DNA of 64,000 nucleotides from Collybiopsis luxurians FD-317 M1 (GCA_000827265.1 KN834750.1:496001-560000); one strand, 5' to 3'. Positions 1-14,710 are shown, numbered from the stretch's first letter. Notes: generated by a model not told the origin, from the letters alone. Translations and numbers: made by a program.

Positions 1-2509
1 CACTGTCGAATGAAGCCTAAGAACAGTATGGATAAGATTAAAGTTCAGAGCACCACTGCAACGCTTCTTACCAACAAACGTGTGCGGTACTCCTCGGCCG
101 ACGGTAAGCTTATGGAAGACAGCCATCGTTGGTATTCTGGTGAGCTCACGCTTTTCGATACTCAGGCCTTCGTCTCTGCTGGAAAATGTCTGGGTAGGGA
201 GATAATAGTACGCTGAATCAGGTTCCTCTTCTTCCTGAATATCTTCGTCGTTGGCTTCATTCTTGTTGACCTTTTTGTCTTCCCGCCAGATAAAATGGCG
301 GAGATTTTGACGATTGACACCATCGTACTCATCTTCCAGACCTTTGGCCCACGTCCAAAATACCATGACGAGCATCCTGATAGTGAGCATGATGTTACCG
401 TCATATTAAATACCAATTGCACCATCCACTTACAGTATAACACCGATCATTAGTGGAACCCAAGCACCTTGGGGTACTTTTTTCAACGCGGCCCCCCAAA
501 AGAGCCCATCGAAGAAACCAAACACGAGGAAGTATGCCAAAGAAATTGCAACCGGCCAGTGCTTGACGTAGCGCATTTGGACTGCAAGTAGGCCACTGGT
601 CGAGAGCATCACGGTAGCGACTGCAAAGCCATACGCGTTGGTAAGCTTGGTCAAGTCGGAAAAGACGGCGACGATGATGACAGTGATTATCATCAATGTC
701 CAGTTCACAGCTGGTATGTAGACTTGTCCTTGAATCGTCTCAGAAGTATAGAGCATGCGCAGGGGAGGGAAGCTCTTCATGTTGACGACTTGTTGCACCA
801 AGCTGAAAGTGGCTGTAATCAAAGCCTGGGAAGCGACCAGCTGCGTCGATTAAAGCGTCAAGGTGACTGGTTCAATTGAATCAATGTATTGACGTACCGT
901 GGCTAAAATCGCAACCACGAACATGATCCTACGAACGATGTTTAATGCCAAAAGACCCTTAGAGGAGCTGGTAGAACTCACCAAAAAAGTGGACCATTGT
1001 CAGCACCAGGAATCGACCTGTAGAACACATTCTGGACAACGTTCTCTCCGTCAACGATAAGACGAGCCCCTTGTCCAAGGTAGGCGAGAATCAATGCGGG
1101 ATACACGAAGCAACAAAATGATATCTAGCATATTAAGCGTCAAGAAAATGATCAGAGTCAAATGAAGGGACAGTCATACACGAATGGAAGCAACATTAAA
1201 TTGGCCAAGGTTTGCAAATACCGCCTCGCATCCGGTTACAGCGAGAAGAATACCGGCAAGTAGATCATAGTCTCGGGTGCGCACGAACACTATCGGCAGT
1301 GTCAACAAATAAGTCGTAGGTGAAGTGAAAGCGCAACAAACAAAGGACAGCGCGGGAGGGATCCAATGCCCGGAAGATACCAGGATAAGTGGTAATATTG
1401 TATATCCCAGTCGCGATGAGAAGAAGAAACCAGACGCACGCAACTGTAAATGCGGTTAATTCAAGATGAGCGTAGAGATCCTTTAAAATTACTGACTGGG
1501 AGCAAATGCGAATGCCAGCTTTGTAGTACCGAATTGTTGAGCCAGGAAAAGAACAACAAGAAAAGCCTGAAGATACAAGATTACATCGTCTCAACCCCTT
1601 TTCAGAGAGGTCGCACTGACAATGGATATGGGAATAATCTGCTGCTCTACCGATTCCTTTGCAACCGCGATACCCCCAACAGCAGACGTCACACTGACGG
1701 CGGGGGTAAATACGCCATCTGCCATCGTTAAACTTATAGCATGTTTCAATGACAAGCAAAACCTCAACAAGAAAAGAAAACGAACGCGGTACCGAACAAA
1801 GACTAGTTGACTGAACGTAAGTACTTCTATCAAATGGAATTGGAAGCGATCCAACTTACCCAGACCAGAAGAGGTTTACGAATCGCTCGCTTGAGACGTG
1901 AGCTAGTGCTATGTGTCGACTTGATGAAGCTCTCCCCAGTCAGGGTTCTGTCGACATCGTTGTCCTTCCCTTCCGGTGGGTATAAGCCTTGATATAGCGC
2001 GAACGATCCTCCTTCGCCTAGAGGGCCTCGGTCAGTAAGAACACAGATAAAAAGGACTCAGAAACCAACCTTCGGTGGTGCCAAATTGCAGGGAGATAAA
2101 TACCTACAAGGAGCTGTCAGATGTGGAGAGGAGGCAACAGGTCTTCCCAGCGCACATATTTTAGCAGTGGAAGCAGAGTAAAACTCCAGATAATTGCACT
2201 GATTCCCCCAATGACATCTTCCTTTGACGGAGCAGGGCTCGTGGAAGGCCATATGCCGTTGAGCACATATAAAGGGGACGTTCCTGAAAACAAGCAACGT
2301 CTATTTCACGAAAGCAGCACGCCAAAGTAAAATGAACGGACCTATATCGGAGTAGATTATTCCTGAAGCGATAGTGAGCATGATGTAAAGGTCGACGAAG
2401 CCACCGTACCGAGACTCTGAAAACTCAGAGCAGCTAGCGCAGCACCGTGTGCCTTGAGTGCCGTTCGCTTCTGGGAGGCACCATTTTCGAGGAGGGAGGG
2501 ATTCGACAT
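1..2509 (-). CDS. hak1: HAK/KUP-family potassium transporter, 3' end outside window
   Basis: High-affinity K+ uptake carrier of the plasma membrane. The ATG is at 2509-2507. The first exon encodes a short N-terminus ending SFQSLG. Splicing then gives GIIYSDIGTSPLYV, the family signature near the first membrane segment (about 2360-2280), followed by GGISAIIWSFTLLPLLKYV and GEGGSFALYQGLYP (about 2010-1985). The exon near 820-430 carries the FPPLRMLYTSETIQGQVYIP block and several hydrophobic segments. The last visible exons encode a soluble tail with RIPTMAVFHKLT and GRGVPHTF (about 110-20). At least seven short introns interrupt the gene. The final coding bases lie beyond position 1, so the C-terminus is missing here. 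No broken frame was seen. The identification is firm; the symbol follows fungal usage. Confidence 0.9.
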
Positions 2510-3075
2510 CGAGGCACTAGTGGATAGAATATATGCACAAAGCCACCATAATTTATACATTTATACAGATACAGCGCTTTCCTTATCTCTTTAGAGTCTG
2601 ATGCGCTGTTGTATGACAAACTACAGTACGCTATAGCAAATTTAACTCATACTAGTAACGAAGAGAGGGATTAAAGCCATAGGAGCGGGGACGATCACGT
2701 AGTGGCGGAAATCAATTGAAGAGTACCTGGATATTTGGACCAGAGCAGTGTAGCCTGACATACCTGACAAAAGAGCGGATTCCCCTGTGATGACACTCAA
2801 CAGCTTCTTGATAGTACTGAGAGGTAGATCGAGCATTCAGATTCTTTTCATCCTGTCGCCAGAACTAAGGCCTAAGGTTTCATCAGTCAAATGAAATATT
2901 CCTTCACTCCAGGTGAAAACTTTGAAAAGATAACAGCGACTCCAGAATAAACGCAAAGATGTTTTTCCAGGCTTAATGAGCTGCGACCGAACCAGAATAG
3001 GGCTGAACTGGAGTCACGTGCCTCATCCTCTCTCTGACTTCTGAGTTCGCTCTTCCTGGGTATACAGAAAAAAAT
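2510..3075. other. Divergent intergenic region between hak1 and mob2
   Basis: This 566-bp stretch separates two genes transcribed away from each other, so it should hold both promoters. A 64-codon minus-strand frame (2836-2642) shows no family resemblance and is probably upstream leader or chance. I see no clear regulatory motif. Confidence 0.5.
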
Positions 3076-4101
3076 ATGTCTTTCTTCAATTCTATTGGGT
3101 TTGTCGCTAATCTATTCAAGTCGTGGAGATTGGCCTAATGAGTCCTGAAATAGTCGCTCTATGGCGAGAGCTCCCAGGTCTGGCAAACGGTCTACAACTC
3201 CAACTTCTGCCACTTTCTCTCCAACAGATTCCACTTACAACAACAATTCCAATCCCTCATCTCCAGTCGTGGCTTCGCCTACCAAGCCACTTTATCTATG
3301 TAGTCCGTTTGTCGAGGCCGCTCTCGTCAAGGGCAACTTTAAAACGATAGTTATGCTGCCCAAGTAAATGCGTATTTTCGGTTCTTCATCATTGCCTGAC
3401 CGTATTCCAAGATACGTCGATATAATGGAATGGGTTGCCGTGAACAGTGAGTTACCATTACATTAGAAAACATAGCTTTGTTCGAACCCCTTTAGTTTAT
3501 GATTTCTACACCAACCTCAACGAATTCTATGGCGTTCTAACGGAATGCTGCACTCAACAGTCATGTCCAACAATGTCTGCTGGATCGACGTATGCGTTCC
3601 TTTATCTAATCCAGCATCATGTTCTCCAGCTCTTCCGTTTCAGATTAAACTTTACTTGGATCAATCAAGATCGAAAAAGCGTCAACCTCCCTGCGCCGAC
3701 ATATATCGACTATGTTATGACATGGGTCCAGAATCTTTTGGATGACGAGAGCGTGTTTCCGACCAAGTCTGGTGCGTAATATTCCTTTGTTTTTTTCGCA
3801 CATCGATCAACCTTTTTTGCACCTCCTAGGTCAAGAATTTGCCCCTTCCTTCCCTTCTACAGTCAAGCACGTTTACCGTCAGCTTCTTAGAGTGTTTGCC
3901 CATTTATACCACGCCCATTATCATCAAATTTTACATCTTCGCTCTGAACCGCACTTTAACAGTCTTTTTGCACATTTTCTTGCCTTCGGACGCGAGTACG
4001 AACTTTTGGAGATGAAGGATGTTAAGGGATCTCCATCTGCTCCCGTTGGAATAGGCGAGTTATGGGCTCGCTGGAAAGACATGGGGATATTAGAGGGTTA
4101 A
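3076..4101 (+). CDS. mob2: Mob2-type NDR-kinase activator, copy A
   Basis: Mob co-activator of an NDR/LATS kinase (Cbk1/Orb6 type), which controls polarity and separation in fungi. Start is MSFFNSIG at 3076, with the first intron inside the Gly codon. A Ser/Thr/Asn-rich leader follows, then PLYLCSPFVEAALVKGNF (3285-3340), which is the Mob2 rather than the Mob1 form. Zinc ligands are visible as CTQQSC (about 3550) and the HLYHAH pair (about 3905). The C-terminal helix ends in WKDMGILEG. Five exons are inferred. It is followed 247 bp downstream by a second copy in the same direction, with matching introns after MSFF-x-G and in the same later places. This marks an old tandem duplication. Confidence 0.88.
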
Positions 4102-4348
4102 TGAGCAGCATTTATTTCATTGTCATGTTGGTGTCTGGTACACTGGGTTCTTTCATGCTGTAAACTAGTTCATGTGTCGTAAAGGCGAATTCTGTCAATT
4201 TAGCAGAGAATCGAGACCTGCCGCAACGATCGCTAGGCGCTAAGCGACCATGCATTTTACTACGCGGTTGCATCTCTCCTAATATTTCTCAGGTCTGCCT
4301 GTCGTTTAAGGGTTATCTGCACCGTTTCCTAGGTCCTTCTAGCACGAC

Positions 4349-5337
4349 ATGTCGTTCTTTGGGTAAGAGACGAGCCCTTGGTGACCGCCTTTGCTGGACG
4401 CTTACTGAATTTTGTACCATAGTCGTAGGCCAAAAAGGTCTCCTACTCCGACTGGGTCGTTGTCCAGGCAAAATTCATTGACAGAAGGAGATGGCTCCAA
4501 CGCAAAACCCTTGTATCTTTGCAGCCCCTTCGCAGATGCCGCGCTGGTCAATGGTAATTTCAGGACAATTATCATGCTACCGAAGCACGTATCCCAATTT
4601 TTTCCTCTTCACCGCTGCTCTCTAATCATGGCCTTGCAGATATGTCGATGTTATGGAATGGGTCGCTGTCAACAGTATGTAACCTCAGATACTGTGGCCC
4701 ACTTCACTGACCAATTCGAACCAGTTTACGATTTTTACACCAATCTGAACGAATTCTATGGATGCATCACAGAATGCTGCACCCAACAGACGTGTCCCAC
4801 CATGTCTGCTGGTCCAAAGTCCGTGTTAATGCTTATCTTCTGTAGTTTGGAACTGATCGTCTCCTAGTTTGAATTATCTTTGGACAACTCCTGAACGGAA
4901 ACAGGTCTCTCTTGCGGCGCCGACATACATCGACTCGGTTATGAGCTCTGTGCAGAACCTTATAGAGGATGAGAACGTCTTCCCTACCAAGTCAGGTAGG
5001 TATCATTATCTGATCATGTTAATATGCGCAACTCAGCAATCGCATAGGTCAAGAATTCCACAAGGAATCTTTCCCCGTCACAATCAAGCACGTCTATCGA
5101 CAATTCTTGCGTATATTTGCGCACATATACCACGCGCATTTTCAACAGATACTGCATCTTCGGGCGGAACCCCATTTCAACTCACTCTTTGCCCATTTCC
5201 TTGCTTTTGGCCGAGAGTATCAATTATTGGAAGAGAAAGATATAAAAGGTGATTCAAATGCGCCAGTAGGCGTTGGACTTCTTTGGGAAAGGTGGAAGGC
5301 ATCTGGCAAGCTTGAGAAGAGCCTTGGTGATGCTTGA
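4349..5337 (+). CDS. mob2: Mob2-type NDR-kinase activator, copy B
   Basis: Second Mob2 paralogue, transcribed head-to-tail with copy A. It starts MSFFG at 4349 with an intron in the Gly codon. The leader is RRPKRSPTPTGSLSRQ, then PLYLCSPFADAALVNGNF, the Cys pair CTQQTC, an IHKHVYRQ-like core and the HIYHAH pair, ending KSLGDA. The core closely resembles copy A while the N-terminal leader and the C-terminal tail differ, so the two may have separate partners or phosphorylation inputs. Nothing in the frame looks broken. Whether both are expressed cannot be told from sequence. Confidence 0.87.
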
Positions 5338-5395
5338 GTGGAATTTTCTTTTGAATAGTGGTTTTCAGTGGATTTGAAAAAAATAGAATTTTGTG

Positions 5396-5410
5396 TAACC
5401 CTAACCCTAA
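5396..5410. repeat. Two-unit telomere-like motif
   Basis: The 15 bases TAACCCTAACCCTAA lie between mob2 copy B and cct6. This is two and a half units of the TTAGGG telomere repeat on the opposite strand. It is short enough to be chance, or an rpg-box-like regulatory site such as those bound by Myb/Tbf1-type factors in other fungi. Confidence 0.4.
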
Positions 5411-5470
5411 GTCTACCGTGAACCTGATTCATTGGACGCGTCTCGACTCTTGAACCTTTTTCGAACTGCC

Positions 5471-7500
5471 ATGTCCTCCATCGAACTTCTTAATCCAAAG
5501 GCGGAGAGTGTCAGACGAGCTGCTGCTCTTCAGGTCAACATCAATGGAGCAATGGGACTTGCGAAGGTCGTCTCGTCCAATCTCGGTTTGTTTCTAATGT
5601 TCCCTGAGTGTCGACATCGATTTACTCAGATTCGCTCCAGGGCCCCGTGGAACACAAAAAATGCTTGTGGATGGTGCAGGCCAAATAAAAATGACAAAGG
5701 ATGGAAAAGTCCTTTTGTCTGAGATGCAAATACAAAATCCGACTGCAGCCATGATCGCTCGGACTGCTGTTGCCCAAGACGATCAAGTGGGCGATGGCAC
5801 AACAAGTGTTGTCCTTCTTGTCGGTGAACTTCTGAAACAGGCAGATCGGTATATTAGCGAAGGGGTTCATCCTACGGTAATCGGGGAGGGCTTTGACCTG
5901 GCAAAGAAGGAGGCATTATCCGTGTGTTCTGTTTGCTTCTGCTCCAATTTTTTCCATTGAAAATCAAGACATCTTCAGTTTTTAGATTCCTTCAAGCAGC
6001 CCTCAAGAGTAGATCGAGCGACTTTGATCAATGTAGCTCACACCTCTCTCTCAACAAAACTGAATGCCGTTATGGCCAAGCAGCTAGCTGCTGATGTTGT
6101 AGATGCTGTCCTCGCGATTCGTGCACCTGCACCGTCAAACGGTCAGTCGAATCCAATATTCCTTCATATACGCGTGGACTTCATTCTTCAACAGACTCTC
6201 AAGATCAATGGAGAGAACCCATCGATCTTCATATGGTGGAAATCATGAAGATGCAACATCGGACAGCTTCAGAAACGCAACTTGTTCGTGGACTTGTTTT
6301 GGATCACGGCGCACGGCATCCAGACATGCCCAAGCGTCTCGAGAACGTTTACATTCTTACTCTGAATGTCAGCTTGGAATATGAAAAAACGTACGTGACA
6401 ATTTGAAGCGCACGCGTTGACTGTTAACGCTGTGAAACAGTGAAGTCAACTCTGGTTTCTTCTACTCTTCCGCGGAGCAAAGAGAAAAGCTTGTCGAATC
6501 TGAACGGGCTTTTACTGACGCCAAAGTAAAGAAAATAATTGAACTCAAAAATCTCGTGTGCGACCAGGCAGTTGATAGTAAGGAGAAGAAAAAGAACTTT
6601 GTGATCATAAACCAAAAAGGAATCGACCCAATGAGTCTTGATATGTTTGCGAAGAGCGGAATATTGGCGCTACGAAGGGCAAAAAGACGGAACATGGAAC
6701 GGTCAGTTATCTGCGATAATGTGGATAAAATCTCTTGGAGTTGAAATGCCATTCTAGCCTCCAGCTTGTTTGCGGCGGAAGTGCCCAAAACTCTGTCGAC
6801 GATCTGACTCCAGAGGTCCTGGGAAGGGCTGGACTCGTTTATGAACATACCCTTGGAGAAGAAAAGTTCACATTCGTTGAAGACGTCAAAGACCCCAAAT
6901 CGGTCACACTTCTCATCAAAGGTCCTAACGCACACACCATCCAACAAATTCAGGACGCCCTGCGCGATGGTCTGAGGGCCGTTAAGAATGCCTTGGAAGA
7001 TGAAGCCCTCATTCCTGGCGCTGGAGCATTCGAAGTTTCGTGTTCGGCACATTTGAGCGGACCGGTTAAACAGGCTGCCAGGGGTCGGGTCAAAATGGGC
7101 GTGCAGGCGTTCGCAGATGCAATGCTCATTATTCCAAAGACGCTTGCAGCAAATGGCGGCTTTGATGTGCAGGATGTAGTTGTTGCCCTACAGGTCCGTC
7201 TTTGAATCAACGACATATCCATCGCGCTTCAATTGTTTACTTTCAGGACGAATGTGCCGAAGGAAACACCGTTGGCATTGATTTGCAATCAGGCGAGCCA
7301 TTCGACCCTACGGTGGAAGGAATCTGGGACAATTATCGCGTCAAAAGGCAGATGCTTCACTCTTGGTATTTTGATTTCTTCGCTAGATAGTAATCAGTGC
7401 TGACTAATTTCCTCCTAGTTCGGTCATCGCGGTCAATCTCTTATCCACCGATGAAATTTTACGAGCTGGACGAAGTTCGTTGAAGCCAGATGGGCAGTAG
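5471..7500 (+). CDS. cct6: T-complex chaperonin subunit zeta (CCT6)
   Basis: One of eight subunits of the cytosolic CCT/TRiC ring, which folds actin, tubulin and WD40 proteins using [16 protein letters not shown] at 5471 matches the usual zeta N-terminus; in-frame codons further upstream are ignored. The nucleotide site includes [12 protein letters not shown] (about 5665-5700) and GDGTTSVV (5790). The apical domain contains [18 protein letters not shown] (about 6220), and the equatorial return has [10 protein letters not shown] (about 7150). The protein ends SLKPDGQ at 7500. About eight short introns are inferred from frame changes. Length and order agree with the family and no defect was seen. 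Confidence 0.95.
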
Positions 7501-7503
7501 AAA

Positions 7504-8008
7504 CTAGAAGAATCTTAGTTTGTATGTTAAAAGCAATTCCTCATAATTACCCGTGGTTGGATGATACTGCGGACCGCAAAGGCGCGTGAATTGAAATTCA
7601 GAGACTCCGACAAGGTAAAAATGATGCAGAGTTGACCAAAAATGGTAGGCAGCCTCTATTGGGGTAGCAAGGGTGGCAAATGTACTTCTACCAGGAGCGC
7701 CCTTGGCTGTTGCAGAAGCAGTAGACTCGAGGCAGATGAACCGGTGCCTCAAAGCTGCTTGCCCTGGCAGTCAATTGGGGATCGTCAGAAAGCTTGTAAT
7801 GGCGCAAAGCTTTCACTACAGCGTACAATGCGATGCTCTGAACGGGCAAGCTTGTCATTGCTTGCAACATCCTTGATGGACTCGCTGACTCTTTCACTTT
7901 GTTGGGTGAATCATTGCGCAGCTGCTTCAACTGTATCCAAGTTTCATTCATTTTATTGGTCCAAAGAGTTAATAGGATTGACGCAAGGCGCGAATATACA
8001 ACAATCAT
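7504..8008 (-). CDS. Small hypothetical protein with apparent one-base frameshift
   Basis: Between the convergent ends of cct6 and prp4 lies a minus-strand frame starting with ATG at 8008 (or 7951). It reads ASPSRMLQAMTSLPVQS and DPQLTAR. A second frame takes over at once with QAALRHRFICLESTASATAKG and ATPIEAAYHFWSTL, and runs to 7504. The two join smoothly if one G near 7767 is ignored. This suggests a sequencing error or a recent frameshift in a real small gene rather than two chance frames. The family was not recognised. Confidence 0.4.
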
Positions 8009-8094
8009 TATGTAAAGTAGAATCCCCCGTCTCGTTTTTCTTATAAAACTATTTATTTGTTCACTAATTTATTCATCGCGCCTACGTACGCAAC

Positions 8095-10573
<2,479 letters not shown>

Positions 10574-10871
10574 TCACAAGTAGATATTATGGTTTTACGG
10601 AGAACCGCACGATAAAAAGAAAAGAAGTATAGTCGCCCGAATTGAACTGGCGATGAAGATGGGCGTAGCTGTTCAAGTCAGCTCTGGCTTACTAATGTGG
10701 GTGACTGATAAGATGTGACTTGAGCGCTAATGTCACGCAAGCATCAAGTTCTCTACTCTTGCTCTACTCTTGCTCTACTCCAACTTGTACAATACCTTTC
10801 AGTATGTACTCTACATAAAATACTATCAACGACATTTCCAACAAGTGCTCCCTCCCTTCATTCTTGTGCGT
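10574..10871. other. Intergenic region with a short tandem repeat
   Basis: About 300 bp upstream of prp4 and downstream of the DUF3605 gene. It contains a threefold CTCTACTCTTG-type repeat near 10750-10782. No other signal is visible. Confidence 0.4.
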
Positions 10872-11890
10872 CTATGGGAGATTCTTTGGTCTCGCAAATA
10901 CGTGAAAGTGAGCCAGGCCCGGTACACTCTGTAAACGCTGAAGACCAAAATCGTTATTGAACCACGCGGAACTCCTCAGTTTCAAACTTACCGGAGGATT
11001 CACAAACCAAGCAGTCTCCCATCTGTCTTCTTTCCACCGCTTTTCGACATATTCGTGCACATATCTTCCTGCTTGGCGTATCAAGGCTGCTTCTTCTTTA
11101 GTAGCCCTTTGAGAGATGATCATTTTTTCCCTAGTAGTTCCCCACTCTGCAAGCGCAGGAAGGCAGGAAAGCAGATTTGAAGGCGACGGGGGGGCTGACG
11201 AGTCTCCCGTGAATCCCCACAACCCGTCTTGTTCTATTCTAGAGGCAACAGACGGAGAGATGATATCTGGGTGAAAAATGGGTATTTTGGTCCAGACGAG
11301 AGTATGCTCGACCTCGGGAGGGACTAGAAGACGGTGTGCATATCAGGAAACCGGTATAATAACTCCAGCTCACCTGAGTAAGGCCAATCATTTTGAATAA
11401 TGCTAATGTACCTGCTGGGGGTGTCGGCAGTGAAATACGGCGGCGGAGTATCGTTCTCATGGTCCACATTATCTTCTACGACAGCAATATCATCGTTCAA
11501 TGATGAAGGGAGAAGTGATAACGTGTCCGGCTTGCCCCATTGCAGACGGCGAGTCAGTAAGTAATTGACTGTCAACAGGAGTATTGAATTACAAGGCACA
11601 ATTAATGAAGGCGAGACCGACCCATAGAACCATATTCCTGTCTAATTCCAGCAGCCCAAGCGTCATATCTCTGCTGCAGCTTTCTATGTCGCTTTAGAAG
11701 GCCCAAATCGCTGTTCAACTTTGTTTCAATTGACCAGTCACGGTTTGCTTTGAAGAAGGCGAACTTGCCCAGAATTGACAAAGGTTTTGAGCTGCTTCCA
11801 AGTGAATTGAGCTGGATAGTGCGCGAGCAATTCTTCTTTTGTCGGTGGCCCAGCGCGAAGAGGTACAGAAGAACTGAATTCTATAGTCAT
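10872..11890 (-). CDS. DUF3605 protein (N-acetylglucosamine-induced protein 1 family)
   Basis: Member of the fungal DUF3605 family, named from the Candida GIG1 gene that is induced by N-acetylglucosamine; its biochemical role is unknown. The preferred start is MTIEFSSSVPLR at 11890. Recognisable blocks are TWKQLKTFVNSG, QRYDAWAAGIRQEYGS, the family core IIQNDWPYSVPPEVEHTLVW joined across an intron at about 11368/11325, and the C-terminal LQSVPGLAHFHVFAR. Four or five exons are inferred. The gene is divergent from the next one with only 53 bp between start codons, so both must share one promoter. Confidence 0.82.
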
Positions 11891-11943
11891 GGTGAGAGAG
11901 CAGCCAGCGGGCCGAGGCAAATTGTCCTCTGATTCCAACAATC

Positions 11944-13262
11944 ATGTCTTCTTGGAGAAATACAGACAATTCCACTGGCCGGGGGCGCACTCAGAGTCTT
12001 CGAGGTTCCAGAGCAAGAGGTTCTTGGTCAAGGCGAGGTAGAGGTAACTCGGCTGCAGTAACAAACTTACAACGTCTGGAAAATATCGCCTCGGTCAGTA
12101 GGTCTGGGGGGCTCGAGAAGGATGGCGACGCGTAAGTTGATAGACCAGCCTCAACAGACACGCGTTCGTGAATACATAAGTTAGCTCTGCAGATTGAAAG
12201 ATCCCAATACGCAAGAAGAATATCGCCAATTTATTCAGGACAAAGTATGCGGCATGTAGCGTCGCGCTCTTGATAACAATCTGACCCCTGCACTTGAAGT
12301 TGAATTCATTCTGGGCGCGTTCTGTGCATTCGAGTGAACAAAGTGACCGACAGTCTCGAGAAGTGCAGGAGAACATATTGATTCTATTCCGTGAGTCCGG
12401 CTTTCATAACTAGATATCGTGCCAAAACTCACTAGATTGCAGGTAAACTAAGAGAAGGGATAGTCAGTTCCAAGAGAAACGATAGTTTCTCGAACGAGGG
12501 TATTCAGTTCTTTTCACTGTTCAACTCCGACTCTAACTCGCATCTGCAGTGTACGAAACTTCGTTATACCTTGCCACCCTCTTTGACAATCCCAGACAAC
12601 TTGGCTCTGTATTACCATATTTTATTCCCCATCCGGTGGACTCATCCTCATCTGAACCGTTTTTGCTTCGTCCTCAAAGCATGTACACAACCCTGATCGC
12701 TCTCATCAACCAACTGATTCTCGGCTATCCCTCGCAGAGCGCTTACCGACGATCCTTTTATACCATGCCCAATTCTGTCTTACCAAGGTCTTCAGAGTCA
12801 CGAAGCTGGATTTCGAGCGTCTCCTCGTCTCTTTGGTCACGCAATTTCCATAGATTCGAAAAGTTGACTCGACAATCCTATTTCCTGTCATATTTGAATG
12901 ATACTTCTCTGTCAACTGACTTGAACAGGTTATCGATCTCTGACTCTTCGAATAATCTGACCCTCAACGGAGACCTTGCACGAAAGGCCCTTTGCCATGC
13001 TGTCGATGTATTGCGAGCCAAGGTCCGCGATTCTACTTGGGCCGTCTTACGTTCTTCGTACAGGGAACTGGCCTGCCATGCCAACTCTGGAACAAGGAAT
13101 TGGCTGGTTCGATCGCTTGCTCTGACGGTGGATCATTCCGAAAATATGTCTGATACTAGTCCCGCTCTCGACAGCTGGTTAGAGGAGAAGAGGTTAGTTG
13201 GACATGTACGACCCAAGGAGGGTGTAGAAGGACGATGGATTATATGCAGGGTGTCGTCGTAG
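11944..13262 (+). CDS. Uncharacterised protein with RG/SR-rich N-terminus
   Basis: ATG is at 11944. The first exon is basic and low-complexity, with GRGRTQSLRGSRARGS and WSRRGRG, resembling RNA-binding tails. Short exons near 12193-12420 encode DPNTQEEYRQFIQDK and a helical segment. A long last exon (about 12550-13262) is helical, with SLYLATLFDNPRQLGSVLPY, LARKALCHAVDVLRAKV and LDSWLEEKRLVGHVRP. The end resembles the winged-helix end of PCI/SAC3-like proteins (a small domain followed by a short basic tail), but that is only an impression. No defined family was recognised. Confidence 0.6.
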
Positions 13263-13435
13263 GGGTCATGGAATAGAGATGGTGAAAATAAGAAACCTTG
13301 AATGTTTCTAAGTACGAGTTGAATGAAATATAAAAACGAAATGATTCCGCGAAAGCCAATACCCCAACTACAGGTTTTATAAATGCAAGATTATACGGGA
13401 AAGAAATCAAGAAATAGAATTACGGACCAAACCCC

Positions 13436-14710
13436 TCATCGAATTTTGACGTTTGACATGAGATCAACAAGCTCGTCTGCCTCATCCTTGTCGGTCTTTC
13501 CTTTGAGAGCCTTATCCTCTAGATCTATCTCAAGCTCTGCTTGCTTCTCTGCCTCTGCCTCCTTCTCCTCCTCCTCCACCTCCTCCTCCTCCTCTTCTTC
13601 ATCTTCGTCAATGACAAACAATTTCCCGCCCCTCTGCTTCATGCTAATTCTCAAAGCGCTCAAATTCTCGTCGTCGTCCTCAAACTCATTCCACTGCAGC
13701 TCCAAGGATTTCAGGCTGTGCAGATTATCCATAATGTTTTCTGCGAGCAACTGCGATGTCTCCGCTTCCAAGTTATTGTTCTGCAGTTGGAGGGACTGCA
13801 GCTTGGGATTCGATCCTTCGGCGAGGGTACTGATCAGCTCTGGAACCTCTCCCTTAGCAGAAAGGAAGCAATCGGAGAGATTCAGAGTTGTTAGATTGGG
13901 CCAAGCCCTCAACGAGTTTGCCCAAGCCTTTACGCCCGTGAGTCCACCTTCGAACGTGAATGTATTATCTTGCATATCGATATACTGCAAATTGGGATTC
14001 TTGGCTAGTCCGCCCGCGAGGGACGTGATCCCGTCCATCCGAATACCGTTCTGGGGCATGCGAACCTCGACTAGACCTCCGTGAGCTGCGAATGCTTCTG
14101 CCCATGCAGCGGCAGAGCCGTCTTCGAGGCGATTGCGTCCGCAGATGAAGACGCGCAGATTGGATGGCTTTCCCTCCTCTTTGCTGAGTTTCGCAGACTC
14201 TAAGAGAGCTTTAGCGAGTACCTGGCCACCCGCGGGACCGAGACCGTTATTGTTGAGTTTCAAGACTTGGAAACTGCGATTTTTGGTGAGGAACGGAACC
14301 ATAGGGTCGACAGAGCGTCCTCCAAAGGCATTATCGCTGAGATTTATTTCGATGAGAGATGTTTTGTCTATAAGAGCATCGCAGATCGCAGTCAAGGCTT
14401 GGGGAATCTCTGTGATCAATCGTCCGGTGAAGATGTCTGCAAAGTCGGCGACCTATAGCGATCCAGTATTTAGGATTACCAAATTAGACAGAAATCGAAG
14501 GAAATATACTTTAATACTTGAAGCTTTTTGAAGCCAATCTGCGAGAGCTAAAGACGCGTCGACACCGATGGTATTGCCACCGAAATGTACTTCCTCTATC
14601 TTTGTCGGATCGATTCCATCTAGCAACGAAGTAATGTCTTCTCGGCTCTCGAACTTTGACCCTCTGCCAGCTACAGAGAAGATTTTGCCGTCGGATGAGA
14701 TCGCGGACAT
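13436..14710 (-). CDS. rna1: Ran GTPase-activating protein (RanGAP/Rna1)
   Basis: Cytosolic activator of Ran GTP hydrolysis, needed for the nuclear transport gradient. It starts MSAISSDGKIFSVAGRGSKF at 14710. Two exons, separated by one intron near 14515-14455, encode a run of leucine-rich repeats. Examples are VHFGGNTIGVDASLALADWL, INLSDNAFGGRSVDPMVPFL and LKLNNNGLGPAGGQVLAKAL. The segment ICGRNRLEDGS (about 14150-14120) holds the conserved arginine-containing loop of the family. The tail is strongly acidic (about 13620-13560, mostly Glu/Asp), as is usual for fungal Rna1, and ends LMSNVKIR. Confidence 0.94.

Noticed and set aside
2642..2836. 64-codon minus-strand frame upstream of hak1
   Set aside because: No family resemblance and no splice path into hak1; probably leader sequence.
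13383..14084. Plus-strand 233-codon Ser-rich frame
   Set aside because: Exact shadow of the acidic/LRR region of the RanGAP gene on the other strand.
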